A stretch of DNA of 64,000 nt from contig JAKUCV010004478.1 of the NCBI GenBank assembly GCA_028386065.3, positions 26,042 through 90,041 of the forward strand. Direction: 5' to 3'. Made by a program: the position numbers and the translations under genes. Positions 23,801 to 35,943 of this stretch are shown piece by piece (within the stretch, counting starts at the first letter, position 1; each line of letters starts with the position of its first letter). The notes below the pieces were generated by a model. The model was not told the DNA's origin. It did not search any database and saw nothing but the letters and a program-made list of their open reading frames with translations. This stretch comes from Turnera subulata (taxonomy: Eukaryota; Streptophyta; Magnoliopsida; Malpighiales; Passifloraceae).

Positions 23801-25663
23801 AATTCAGAGGTTGCCACTCTTTTTATGCAAGAAGTTGTTTGAACTTTTTTGGGCTGTTAGTTAGATACGCCCAAAGGAAGATGAGTAAAATGTCACACAG
23901 TGGTATTTGTGTGGACAGGGCTGTGATTTAAGCTTTTGAGCACTGGTCAAGGCACAATGAGAAAGAAGTCACTTGTTTAGAATTTAGATTATGAGGTTGT
24001 TTTTCCATTTAACATAAAAACCATGTCATCATCTTTCGTAGGTGTTCTATTTGGGAGGTGATATGAGAGCAAAAAACAATCAGAGGAATGAACATGCTTA
24101 GATTCTTTAGCAATAGCGTTGTATCCTTTGTTTAAGTCTCAAGATTGACTATTAAATGGAACTTGAGTGGCAGAAAAGGATATGCAACCCATACCCATGA
24201 TTGTTGCTCTCTTTTCTGTCTTTTTGTGTCTGATTCTTGCTTGCTGTTTTTTGTCAGAATGATCCCTACTTGCCATTAAATTTGTCTTTTTGTGGAACAC
24301 TATTTGTAGATCTTGGATTCTACTATACTAACATGTAGTCATTTCAAACAGCTTCAATTGACATACAGAAATGAAGACGCCCCTCTTGAAGACTCCAAAT
24401 TGTCAGGTGATGAAGCTGAACAACCGCCTACAGATGATGTTGCTGTTTCCAGTGATGAAGTTCCTCCCCCCACACCTCCTGCTCCTCCCGCGCCTCAGAA
24501 CAGTAGGGACACTGGAGATTTGCTGGTGAGTACATGTTTTGAGCTAAATTATGATGATATCTGCCCAAATGGATGTAATATTTCCCTTTGTGTCCTCATT
24601 GTGGCTGTTCAGGGATTGGATAACACTGGACCTGCCGCATCTGCCATTGAGGAAAGTAATGCTTTAGCTTTGGCTATAGTACCGTCTGAATCAGGTAGCT
24701 TTCTTTCCTTTCAATTTCTCTTGATGCTGGTTTTGCCAAGTTAATAGAGGTGATAAAACCTCCTTCTGTTTTTTTTTCAGCTGCTGCTCCCACATTCAAT
24801 TCAGGTTCTGCTCAAGCAAAAGATTTCGATCCTACAGGATGGGAGCTTGCCCTTGTCACCACTCCAAGCACTAACATTTCTGCAGCTACTGATAGGAAAT
24901 TGGTATGGTTTTATCTTTTTGAAGTCTAATGTTCTCATACTATTGTCTTTGATCTTCTCTTTACTGGTAACAACTAATTTTGTTTTTTTCATACTTGTCA
25001 ATTTTTGTCTTGCTTCAACATACTTCCATGTTCTCAATTTAGAGGAGGTGCACCCCCAAATACTTTCAAAAAACTATTTGGCTTGTTGTCACCTTTGCAT
25101 GGAGGATTACCTTCTCAGATATTATTGCATGAAGATATTTTTCTCTAGTTGTTCCTTATTTTGTCATTTTGGCATGTCCTTGTTGGTCTTATTTCACCCT
25201 TTTAAAAAATATATATCATGAGTTGTTTAAATATGTGCTGGATATGGCGATATAGGCCAGTTGACGCGATGACTTCAATCTGATCATTTATGATTCTAAT
25301 GATTGCCAGGCTGGTGGATTGGACTCGCTCACTCTGAACAGTCTATACGATGAAGCAGCCTATAGAGCTTCCCAGCAGCCTGTTTATGGAGCACCAGCAC
25401 CTAATCCGTTTGAGGTTAATGATCCATTTGCTATGTCAAATGGCTTTTCCGCTCCCCCTGGAGTTCAAATGGCTGCAATGACTACACAGCCGCCAAATCC
25501 CTTTGGTCCATACCAACCCGCATACCCTCCCGCACAGCAGCAACAAAATTTGATGATGACCCCCGCAAATCCTTTCGGTGACCCGGGATTTGGGGCGTTT
25601 CCTGCTCATCCTGTCACACATCCTCAAACAAACAATCCGTTCGGAAGCACAGGCCTTTTGTAA
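20875..25663 (+). CDS. AP180/PICALM-type clathrin assembly protein (ANTH domain)
   Basis: Fifteen exons: 20875-20964, 21092-21161, 21268-21365, 21707-21845, 22005-22132, 22389-22481, 22591-22641, 22821-22886, 22992-23057, 23199-23279, 23374-23454, 24352-24525, 24613-24694, 24781-24902 and 25310-25663, giving 564 residues. Residues 1-320 form the ANTH domain: [20 protein letters not shown] at the start, then [17 protein letters not shown], the lipid-binding region of the family. It continues through the conserved [18 protein letters not shown] and ends near [17 protein letters not shown]. The C-terminal half is disordered and Pro-rich. It has a DLL clathrin-type motif (GDLLG), [10 protein letters not shown], four NPF motifs (NPFEV, NPFGP, NPFGD, NPFGS) and a DPF. 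The family binds PI(4,5)P2 and clathrin/AP-2 and retrieves cargo such as VAMP72 SNAREs at the plasma membrane. It resembles Arabidopsis PICALM1a/b (At2g01600/At1g14910, from memory). Confidence 0.95.
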
Positions 25664-28600
25664 TTACTTGCCTGATCGTTTGGAAGGTGTAATGTTAGCT
25701 GGTGCAGTTGGCTTTTTTTCTGATTTGGGAATGACTACTCCGCTTGGGGAAGGTTTTTGATCTGCAAGATTGGCGGTTTGCGACATAAATGATACCTTTT
25801 GTTTGCTGGTTTGTAGCTTGTAAAAGTTAGCGAGTGAATATGTATTATGTGATACCTAGTTGATACAAACGGGAATAATGACAATTAATTTTTGGAATTT
25901 CTCTTCCTTCCTTTACGTTTGCGTGCATGCAGCTGTAGGTATTTTTTTTTCCCCCCCCTTTCTCTCTCAAAGGCTACAAGGGGTGAGATTTCATTGCTCT
26001 GCCTAGAATATCTTAAACAAGAATATTTTTAATTATCGTCATCTCAGCATGATCGAGGTGTCAATTGTTCTCACTTTTGGTAGTTCACTTGTACATATAT
26101 AATTAATCAAGTACAGCTACTAAGGGATGCTAAGTGTTATCTGATGGAAATAATTAATTTTCTTTTTCCTGTTAATGTCATGTCATTTAAACTTCAGCAG
26201 CATTTTTAGCTTCTGAATGGTAATTAGAATTCCTTGTTCGATCTTGTTGGAGGAAGTTTAGCTGGGTCCGTGACAATAAGAAAACTGGGTTTGTCCTTCG
26301 GTTGATTATCCAGCAAAACACTTGCAAATGCAACGATTACATTGAAGTAGGGTCCAACACACTCCAACTCCAAATCAATTTGGGCCACCCATAGTCCAGT
26401 TCATAGTTACACAGGTTTTCCTCTGGGTTTGATAAATCATACCAAGATCTACATGATTCGGAACACAATTTCTTGAGCCTTGTTAATAATTTGGGCCAGA
26501 ATTCCAATAGTTAATCTAGCCCATCACTTCTTCCAGTGCACAAAAAATATAAGCACGTGTAATTCACCAAAAAAATATATATAAGTCTCCGGAAAAAAAG
26601 AGCCTAATTTTTTTTGCCTCGTGCACTTTGCAGGCTGGAAAAAGTTCGTTATTTTCATAACGGAATTGTCGCGAAAAAAATATTAAAAAGTAAGGAATTC
26701 GGCACGCATAGTATAGCTCCATGATTATTAATTTAGGTTATGGTTGGATACCTAATGCCATATATAGTTGTTTGGTATAGTAGCTGACCATAATAATAGA
26801 TGAACAAAGCACAACAAAACTGAGCATTCGCGCAACTGCCAAGTTAATTAGTCTATTAATATGCCACTTGCTGGCTGTACTCTTAACTAGTAACTACCTT
26901 AGTCCAAAATTGATTACCCTGCATTGATTCCTATGTTGTTGCCATTGTCATCCAGTCCAGACCTTACTCAATAATAAGGGCTTTCTTCCTCTTTTTATCT
27001 CCCTTACATCATAAAGTGTGTTTTTTTTATAGCTATATAAAACAATAGCCAATTCAAATTATTATCCTGTGGGATATGTGATCCAATGTAGCTAGCAAGC
27101 CAGACTGTTTAGCTTTAAGTTTACAACAAGTACCTAGCTATGGTTACTAGGGGGGGCAAGCATGCTTTCCTTTTACTTGCTGCATGTACTGCATATATAT
27201 AATTTTTTTGGATAAAAAGGGACATTTTATCTCATATGATGATATGATAACACGTGCATGTAAGTTCTCTGAACCTTGAAAACTAATGAAAAGCATGTTC
27301 TAGCATTATTGGCTTCAAAAAAAAAAAAGATTCCTTGCAAGCATGAACAAAATATATCAGAAATAAAAGAGTGCCTTAGATTCTTTCTAGTTTGTCGACT
27401 AGAAATCAAACTCTTAATTAAAAGGAAAAATAAAATGACCCACTAGAATCCCTTATTTGTTTGCTTTAGCTAGTAAAGCAAAGAAGAGCCGGTCATAGTC
27501 CCATGCCACTATTAAAATCTGAAACTTTAAAACATCTCAAAATCAAGAGGAAAAATATAGCATTATTGGGGACAACAGGTTATGTTCGAACATAAAATGT
27601 GTTCATAAAAAGAGCTTGTAGAGTAGGATTTTTCATTCAAAAGCAAAAGTAAGAGGAAGGGGCGAAAAAGGAAGCTTGAATATAAATGGAGAGGAAAATA
27701 AATTAAAGCAAAGTGAGACATAAAAGGGAATCCAATATGCCCCACACCCCCTACAAACGCTCTCAAATCACCATCATTACATTGACAACCTAATTCATTT
27801 GAGTTTTGTTTCTCCTTCTCTTTAATTTGTACCTTCTTTTTTCCAACTCTTTAGCCTTAACATCCTAGTGCCATCCCATTATAAATCACAGATCCACAGC
27901 TGTTTTCCTTTACATTACTTTGCTTTCTTATGCTGCTAATCATAGGATCCCTTAGCTCCGCGAGGTACTTAAAGAATGGAATACACCTTTTATAAAGACT
28001 CGTATTTTATAACCTTTGTTTGTCGAAAGAATTGTTAAATAAAAGGCGTCGAATCTTATAGAAGCCTTTTTTTCAAAAATAAAAAAAAAGAAGTAATTTT
28101 ATTTTCGGAAAGTATAAATTGCGGAAAGATTTGCTAAACAACTAACTAATCTTATTTAAAAAAAAAACAATTACACGATATTAAACAGGAGATTCTATTA
28201 TGTACCAACAAAAAAAAAAACAGAAGATTCTATTCATAAACTTGTGATGAATTATTAGATTCCCCCTACAATTCAGATTACTAGTTTTCACAGAACACAT
28301 ATACATCTACATCTATTCAATAATTATTGCCATCATACTATTCCATACTCTCTTTACTGAAATTTAAACAGTATAACATTTTCCATTATTTTTTGTTGAT
28401 AATATTTGCCATGACACATTTTCTCCTTGAATTATTTTCATTCCCAATAGCCTCACTACCCTTTCCAAGTAGAAGACGCTTGAGTAATCTCTATATGTAC
28501 CTAAGTTCCAAGTGTTACCTTTCTAGATTCAAATTTTATGATTATTAACCTCACCCAACATAAAGTGGGCACACATTCCATTTTGTACACGCATTCTTTT

Positions 28601-28668
28601 TTTAAGACTAAAAATCTGACCCAACTCTATTGGTATTGATTGGTGTGTTGTAAGTAAGAACAGATAAT
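25664..28668. other. Intergenic region (left part)
   Basis: The 3' UTR of the PICALM-like gene is followed by AT-rich DNA without coding signatures. A micro-insertion with an A tail lies at 28200-28219. Several A or T runs (for example 27317-27328) have no matching flanking repeats. Confidence 0.6.
28200..28219 (+). mobile_element. Ultra-short retroposition-like insertion (20 bp)
   Basis: ATGTACCAAC plus ten A is flanked by ACAGGAGATTCTATT (28185-28199) and ACAGAAGATTCTATT (28220-28234), a 15-bp direct repeat with one mismatch. The A tail is on the plus strand. Confidence 0.7.
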
Positions 28669-28992
28669 TTTTTTTTGTCGCAAAAAAAAAGGCATCAGTG
28701 GTGTCATCATCGCCCCGTCGGTCCAGGCTCCGGTCAGAACCGGTTACATCCTGGCATTAGACCCTCCTCATAGGAGAGACCGCCCACCGGGGCACCAGCG
28801 GACACCCTCGCCTGCTACGCGTCATAGTGTCGGGGAGACCCCGGGCTCAACGGCCACCACCCCACAGTGTGGAAGGCCATATTCGACCACATCACACTAT
28901 AATGGTGCTTGACTGGAAGCGCCGGGATTCGAACCCGAATCCTATAGATGGCAGGCTAAAGGCTTCACCACTGGGCCACCACCCCCGGTGGT
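28669..28992 (-). mobile_element. tRNA-derived SINE, apparently full length
   Basis: The head is at the right end on the minus strand and begins GGGGGTGGTGGCCCAGTGGT. It contains a Pol III A box (TGGCCCAGTGG, revcomp of 28968-28978) and a perfect B box (GGTTCGAATCC, revcomp of 28925-28935). A GC-rich body of about 230 bp follows, then a T run, GCGAC and an A tail at the left end. A 16-bp target-site duplication with one mismatch flanks it: AGTAAGAACAGATAAT (28653-28668) and AGTAAGAATAGATAAT (28993-29008). The layout resembles plant Au-like SINEs, but I did not match it to a named family. The high GC content contrasts sharply with the surroundings. Confidence 0.88.
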
Positions 28993-29008
28993 AGTAAGAA
29001 TAGATAAT

Positions 29009-32000
29009 GATTGTTAATGTAAGATGCCCTTTACACATGAACAAAAACATACCTACCATCTTCAAGAATCTGTTGCTTGCTGCTGATCTTTGAATTGTTC
29101 ATCTCTGCCGGCGCAACTCGAGCACCCAGATGATCAAGTCAACCAATGGGTCACTATTAGGAGACATTCATTTTTGCACACATTCCTACTTTTGGATAGG
29201 TGTATCAGTCCATATATTAAAAAGAGAGCACACTTTTGGGATAGAGTATATGTGGGTGTTTCCAATTTACTTTTGTTGAAAGATGACATAATTCACAATG
29301 ATCTCTACAACCTCAATTTTCTGATATGGACTCCCTCTCCAATACTTTTTTTTTTTTTTGGTCATGCCCTCTCCAATACTAGTCTAGTGGGTGGCTAACA
29401 TTTTATATATAATTTGGCCCTTGTGAATTATAACAAGACCATCATTAATACACTTTCCCTCTACTGCTGGTGTTAAGAGTTGTTCGAATTTTGTTCTTTG
29501 AAGGTTGAATAGTCCTTCTAAAGAAGCAAGGGTCATGTAGATTTGGACAGTTCAACCAGCAACCAATTCTCATCTCAACTGACATATATCTATAGGAATT
29601 TCATTTAATGGTTGAGCCCTACACCTATCTAGTTGACAAAATATATACATAAAATTCGTACTTTCTCATACTGGTCATCAAACCACGGTAAATTAAGCCC
29701 TTTTCAAGACTTCATCCTTTATTAATGCACACAAAAATCAGAAATATGGCCACAGTGTTACATAGTAAGATCAACCAAATTTGCTGTGGCCCTTGTTCGT
29801 GATGGATGGACTAATGCTTAAAATTCAGGTTAAAGGGTTATCATTCTGGGTAAGAACAAATAGGGTCCTTTGAATATCATTATCTTCAAAGGATTAAGGG
29901 AAGAAACAAAAAAAAAAAAAGAGGAAGAAACTTTGTCAAAAGATTGGTTATCTTTGTAACCACGCGAGCTGCGTGGATGATGCCTAAGGGCCCTCTCCTC
30001 TCATTTAGTCCATATGAAGAGATAGTCGGTACCACCAATAGTTCTCCTTTTATTTTTATTGATTTAATTGTTCATACTTTAGAGGGGGTGCCTGATTTGG
30101 AGTTTTCAAGTGAAGAATTAGGTAGAACTTGTATAAGATTCAGTTCCAGGGAAAAAAAATAAAATCAGGCATGAGATTTTGACCATAGGAAATATTGTGG
30201 GCCAATTATGGATCCCCTAGGATTATAACTTATAAGAATGGATTTAGTTTTGATTTTTAAAAAATTTTCCACTGAATTTGAAATGTTAACCAAAAAGAAA
30301 ATCTGTTTTAAACAACTCGTGGTGGGCATTATATTTTGGAGAATGTATTTGTATCTTTGTGGGATTTAGTTTATGATAATGTTTTGGTCAAAAATTGAAA
30401 GCCAAAAAAGAAGTAAAGTTAAAGGTAGACTTGATCAAACCTTTCAAGGAGATTTTGCTTTGATGTGTATCAACAAAGTTTATTTATCTTTTTAGCAACT
30501 TATTTTACTCAACTATGAATATTATAATACTAGAATACCCCACTAGGTCAGAAATGTATCGAAATCACAAATTCCAACAACGATTTTTCTCACAATAATG
30601 GAGTTGAGGCTTGGGATATCAGAATTTTTAATTTCAGAAGCAACAAAAGTTACTACAGCTAATTTTCGCTGTTAACTATTCTACTTGGGAATTGGGATAT
30701 GAAGAGTAAAAAGAATTAGTAGGGAAAAATCTGAATAAGCGTTTCAACACTATTGGCCTAATATGGGGAAAAAGCGATTTGGAGGGCCAAAGCAAAAAAG
30801 TTAAATGTCTCCAAAAAAAAAATGCGTAAAAGATAACATAAAAACACACATCGTGATAAATAAATAAATAAATAAAACATAAACAATCTGCGTTCTACGA
30901 TTGTATTATTGAATATATGTATGGTTGTAATTTTATTCGTATAAATTTATTTGGTGAAAAACTATGCGAAGTGGTCGGTTTGTGGCGGTGCAGCCTCAGC
31001 CTACCCCTTAGCCCAACTGGACCCAGGCTACATGGACCTTTTTGCTAGCCAATTCCTATTTAAAACTATTTCTTTTTTTTTTTAATTTCTAATTTATTGC
31101 TAGAAGAAGTTTGCCTATTTTGTCAAGAAAATAAAGAAATAAAAAGGTCTAATGATATCAGATAAGCACAATCTCCGTGAGGAATGATCTAGAGATTGCA
31201 TAATGTGATTTGCTTACTACTGGTCAAGATAACACTAACATTTTTTTTAGCATAAACTCAAGCATGTGTCCTTCCAGAACATTGTAATTCTATAAGCTCC
31301 ATTATATTGTTTCAAAATTGATAAATAATAGATGGTGTTGTATTGTGTGAGCAAATAAAATTTGTTCAAACACATGTTTTTTTGGGTACATACACTCATG
31401 TTTTTCCTTTTTGGTTTTTAACTAAACACATGGTTATCCTCCCAACTACTTAGAGAAGATTTTTTCAAGTTTTTTTTTTTCCTACGGATATATTAATTCC
31501 TGCCAGCTAGAAGCAATTTTATTTTTCGCAAGACACCAAATGGGTGGGTGCTCGCAAACAAATAGTACTATTTTCTTTTTCTACTTTATAGTTGTGAGGG
31601 TACGTAGTAAGGAAAAATGGTGAGATAAAACAGAAGTTTTCCATATTAAAAATAGGCTTCAAGAGATTAAAAGAAAAAAGAGAACAGGCTTGAATAATGA
31701 ATTGGAGCATCTGGCATCCAATTTGGGCCCCTCACTTTACTTTGAGGGTGGTCCACGAACTCATTGGTATGGTTGGTGGGGCATACCATTTTCTTTGCCT
31801 AATTGGAAAAACCAGACACAAAAAAAGAAGACTTAAATGAAGAAAGTAAGGGCCTCCCTCCAATATGAAAAACAGCAGCAGCAGAAAGAAAAATTTGGTA
31901 AATTAAGAAACCGTATTAAAATTACTCTCTATACAGTACAAATGACCCAAAATTATTTAACTTTTTCTTTTCTTTCAACTACACTAATGATGCATTTAGG

Positions 32001-32621
32001 ATTTGTAAAGCCCATTGTTTTTAATATATGGTAACAATATATTGCGTGTTAACTGAACACGCTCCTCTACCTATTTTTCTATAGCAATCTCAATCTGGTG
32101 TGATCTTATTTTGATTATAGATGTCAATGTTTTACTTAAAAATCTCTCAAAAGAATAATGCTTTAAAAAACCCATACACACACATTCTTTAACTTTCTTT
32201 GACTCAATCCCCCATTGTTAAATAAAAATTAAAAACCCTCCTCCATTTCACAATCATTTTATTTTTGCGTCTTCTTTGGCTCATTCCTATTTCAAACTGC
32301 TTTTTCTTTCTCTTTTTTTCTAAGTCCAAATAAATGAATCCACTTCTCCATCTACTCCCTGTCCTGCCTGCTTCTATATTCTCTCTCTCTCATTGGAAAC
32401 AACTTCACATTCTCTCTCTCTCTCTCTGTATCTCTTCTACTCCTTATAACACTTCTGTTTAATTGTTCTTCAACCTTACTTCTTCTCTCATTGAAAGCCA
32501 GTCAGCATCAGCTGCTACTTAGTTGAAGTTCTTTTCTTTTTGTTTTCTTGAAAAATTTCACCAAACTCTTGTACCTCTTCTTTTGTACATAGAAAGGAAC
32601 AGAAACAAAACAAAACCATCC
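29009..32621. other. Intergenic region (right part) and MyoB upstream region
   Basis: AT-rich DNA with one micro-insertion (29347-29366) and an (AAAT)n stretch near 30858-30878. Short open frames lack family motifs. From about 32330 the sequence becomes CT-rich (CTCTCTCT runs near 32382 and 32414), typical of a plant 5' UTR. It leads to the MyoB start at 32622. Confidence 0.6.
29347..29366 (-). mobile_element. Ultra-short retroposition-like insertion (20 bp)
   Basis: Thirteen T plus GGTCATG lie between two perfect 14-bp copies of CCCTCTCCAATACT (29333-29346 and 29367-29380). On the minus strand the insert is CATGACC followed by an A tail. Confidence 0.75.
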
Positions 32622-35600
32622 ATGGCTGGCAACAAGTTTGCAACCATGGTGCACAGGAAGACCAATAAGATCACCCTTATTCTAGTCTATGCAGTCCTTG
32701 AATGGGTTTTGATCCTTCTCCTCCTCTGGAATTCCCTCTTCTCTTACCTGATCATCAAGTTCGCAGACTACTTTGGCCTTAAAAGACCATGTCTTTGGTG
32801 CTCTAGGATTGATCACATCCTTGAGCCTGCAAAGTTCAAGGATTCCTATAGATCTCTCTTGTGTGAAGCCCATGCCCTGGAGGTTTCCAGGCTGGGTTAC
32901 TGCTCCAGTCACCGGAAACTCGCCGAGTCACGAGACATGTGCGAGGATTGCTCGTCCCCTTCGCGCAGTGGATTGGCGGAGAAGTTTGCGTTCTTTCCAT
33001 GGATGAAGAAGCTTGGGATTCTTCAGGGTTGTGGTGGTGATAAGGTAAGTGAGAATGGCGAGGTGGATTTGAAGTGTTCTTGTTGTGGTGTTGTATTGGA
33101 TACTAAATTATACAGTAATCATGATTATCATCTAAGTAAGGCTTCTTGGGAGGATTTGCATTATACCCAGGAAGAGGGTTTAGTTTTAGCATCTCCTGAT
33201 GATGAGAAAGTTGATGAATATGATCATTCTGAGAGAAATGCTTCATGTTTTATGAGTGATCATGGGGAAGACGAACAGGGGATTGATGAAAACAGGGGAG
33301 TTGGGGTTGGAAACAGAGGAGAAGAAACAGGGGATGATTGCTTGTTCTCTGTTTCTAATTCTGTTTCCAAGGACATGGATACCTTTGTTGATGATGGAAA
33401 CACGGATGTGACTAAACAAATGGAGGAAGAACAGTTCAAACGAGACGATTCCAAAGAATCTGTGGAGGGTGAATCTGGCGAACAGGCTGTGATGGTTCAA
33501 ACTGATAGCGGTAAAGATGTGTCCAGCGAAATTCAACAGCGGCATCTAGATTTTTACATTGATCAGGAAGATTGTCACTTGATTCCGGTCGAGCTAACGG
33601 GTGCTGTTGCAGAGAAGCAAATTCCAGACAGGTTTGAAAAGGGGAAAGATGAAATTTGTGGAGATGAAGATTTTGTTTTGGAGTTTGGCGAGGATTTTGG
33701 GGCACAATATGAATTGATTGTGGAGGATACGAGCAATTTAGAAGAGGAAGCACCATTGCTTTCACTCCATGATTCTGAGGAGAAACATAATGTTGCAGTG
33801 ATTGAATCTAGGGAAGTAAATTTGTATGAGGGTATCTTAGGAGAGCTTGATTACATGGATTTGGAGAAGGAAGAGTTTGAACAAATTGCAACTGCCCTAG
33901 AAACTCAAAGCCCTAATGGTGATGGTCATGATATTGAAGAAAGTTCTGCAGTAGTAACAGGACATGAAAGGGAGTCAGATTGCAGTCAAGGTATTTCTGT
34001 AGTTTAAGATGATTCTAGTTTTATCCACTTCTCAAAACTGAATGATTCAGATGAAAGTCTCTAACAATTTTCTTTGCTATCTTCAGTGTTGGAAGAAGTA
34101 CTTCAAGGGCAAAGCAGTGAAGCTGAAGCAGTGTCTGAAGAAGCTCTTCAGGTGCAAGGCGAAGAAGTTGAAGCTGAAGAAGTTCTTCAAGTACAAGCTG
34201 ATGAGGTTGAACCAGTGTCTCAAGAAGGTCTTCAAGTACAAGGCGATGAAGTTGAACTGCTGTCTCAAGAGGTACTTCAATTGCATTGTGATGAAGTTGA
34301 ACCAGAATCTGAAGGAGTACTTATTGAAGGTGATGAACTCGAAGCAGAAGTATCAATAGGGCCAGAGATTCCGGACCAGGACCCAATTGATGATATTCAA
34401 GCCGAAGAAGTTGCTTCTTTATATCAGCGAATCCAAGAAGGTGCTTCTACCAGCACTGCCAAGGATAATGCATATGAATATGGTAAGCTTTTATCTCTTA
34501 GACAGGATTTTCACATGCTAGGACTGCAGGAACAATTTAATTTGACTAGCTCAATTCTTCATTGCAATAGATTTTAATCACGCGGAGGAAGATGTAATGG
34601 AGTTCAAGACACTTTCTATTGAAATAAGTGAGCCAGTGACAGAATATCATTTATTATTTCGTTCTGAGAGTAATGACATTGAGGAAGATAAAATTCCTGA
34701 TACACCGACTTCAGGTGATAGTCTTCATCATTTCCAAAAGAAACTGTCACTACTTGAAAGAAGAGAATCTGGGGCAGAAGAATCTATGGATGGAAGTGTT
34801 CTCAGTGACACTGAAGCGGGTGATGGAATTATGACCGTTGAGAAGTTGAAGTCAGCTCTTACAGCAGAAAGAAAGACTTTACATGCTTTATACGCTGAGC
34901 TAGAAGAAGAGAGAAGTGCTTCGGCAGTGGCAGCAAACGAGACGATGGCGATGATAAATAGGCTTCAGGAAGAAAAGGCTGCAATGCAGATGGAAGCCTT
35001 GCAGTACCAGAGAATGATGGAAGAGCAAGCAGAGTATGACCAGGAAGCTTTGCAGCTTTTGAATGAACTTATGGTCAAGAGGGAGAAAGAGAAGGCGGAG
35101 CTCGAAAAGGAGCTGGAGCAATATCGCAGGAAGTTGCAAGATTATGAAGCGAAAGAGAAACTGATGATTTTGAGAAGAAGAAAAGAAGGGAGCACAAGAA
35201 GTGGAACTTGTTCGGCTTCTTGTAGTGCTGCAGAGGACAGCGATGGACTTTCTGTTGACCTGAATCATGATGGAAAAGAAGAAGATGGCTTTGATAACCA
35301 TCAAGAAAGTGGCAACCAGAACACCCCTGTTGATGCAGTTCTATATTTGGAGGAATCATTGGCTGGTTTTGAGGAGGAGAGGATATCTATTCTAGAGCAA
35401 CTCAAGATCTTGGAGGAGAAGCTGTTTACGCTGAGTGATGGAGAGGAACAACATTTCGAGGATATAAAAGCTGTCGAGGATTTACATGAAGAGAATGGAT
35501 ACCATGAGACTCCTAATCATAGCAGTCAGGTGAATGGTGTTGCAAATGGTCATCACAAGGAAATGAATGGCAAACATCATAAGGAAAGGAAAGACATCGG

Positions 35601-35943
35601 CGCAAAGGCAAAGAGACTTCTCCCGCTTTTTGATGCTACAGATGTAGAGATTGAAGATGAGGTGCTAAACGGGCATGAAGAAGTGGAAGATTCAGTTGCT
35701 TTGATGAAATCAGTTAACACATTCGAAATAGACGGTAAGAAACTTGCAATCGAAGAGGAGGTTGACCATGTATACGAAAGGCTACAAGCACTTGAGGCAG
35801 ATAGAGAGTTTCTCAAGCATTGCATTACTTCCTTGAGGAAAGGAGATAAGGGCATAGAGCTTCTACAAGAGATTTTACAACATCTTCGTGATCTAAGAAG
35901 TGTGGAACTTCGGGTAAGGAACATGGGAGACGGTGTTCTATGA
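32622..35943 (+). CDS. Myosin-binding protein (MyoB family, GTD-binding domain, DUF593)
   Basis: Three exons: 32622-33990, 34087-34482 and 34571-35943, giving 1045 residues in phase. The ATG at 32622 is chosen because MAGNKFATMVHRKTNKITLI matches the family start. An in-frame ATG at 32523 would add 33 atypical residues. Near residues 14-50 there is a hydrophobic anchor (ITLILVYAVLEWVLILLLLW). Cys pairs follow (PCLWCSR, GYCSSH, MCEDCSS). A long acidic disordered region comes next, with a repetitive Gln/Glu-rich segment encoded by exon 2. The GTD-binding coiled coil lies around residues 675-780 (VEKLKSALTAERKTLHALYA, then MMEEQAEYDQEALQLLNELM). MyoB proteins are vesicle-anchored receptors for the globular tail of class XI myosins and drive organelle streaming. 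It resembles Arabidopsis MYOB2 (At1g70750). Confidence 0.93.
34087..34350 (+). repeat. Coding minisatellite in MyoB exon 2
   Basis: Roughly six imperfect units of about 14-16 codons, of the form (E/Q)E(V/A/G)LQ(V/G)Q(G/A)(D/E)EVEPVS, are repeated in tandem. The DNA echo is CTTCAAGTACAAG...GATGAAGTTGAA. The units lie in the acidic linker of the MyoB protein. One alternative frame is also open across the same stretch as a by-product of the repeat. Confidence 0.85.

Noticed and set aside
28921..28992. A genuine tRNA gene on the minus strand (A and B boxes present)
   Set aside because: The sequence continues into a 230-bp body with an A tail and a target duplication, so it is the head of a SINE. 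The cloverleaf is not clean.
29898..29931. A-run flanked by GGAAGAAAC repeats as a micro-insertion
   Set aside because: The flank is a low-complexity purine word and the insert is almost only A, so chance or slippage explains it.
29944..30162. A 72-codon frame as a small gene
   Set aside because: No recognised domain, no splice or promoter context, and in repeat-rich intergenic DNA.
32523..32621. Upstream in-frame ATG as the MyoB start
   Set aside because: The 33 extra residues do not resemble the family, and the ATG at 32622 gives the conserved N-terminus.
34042..34359. Lys/Leu/Cys-rich open frame overlapping MyoB exon 2
   Set aside because: It is the alternative frame of the coding minisatellite; the Glu/Gln frame joins both flanking exons in phase.
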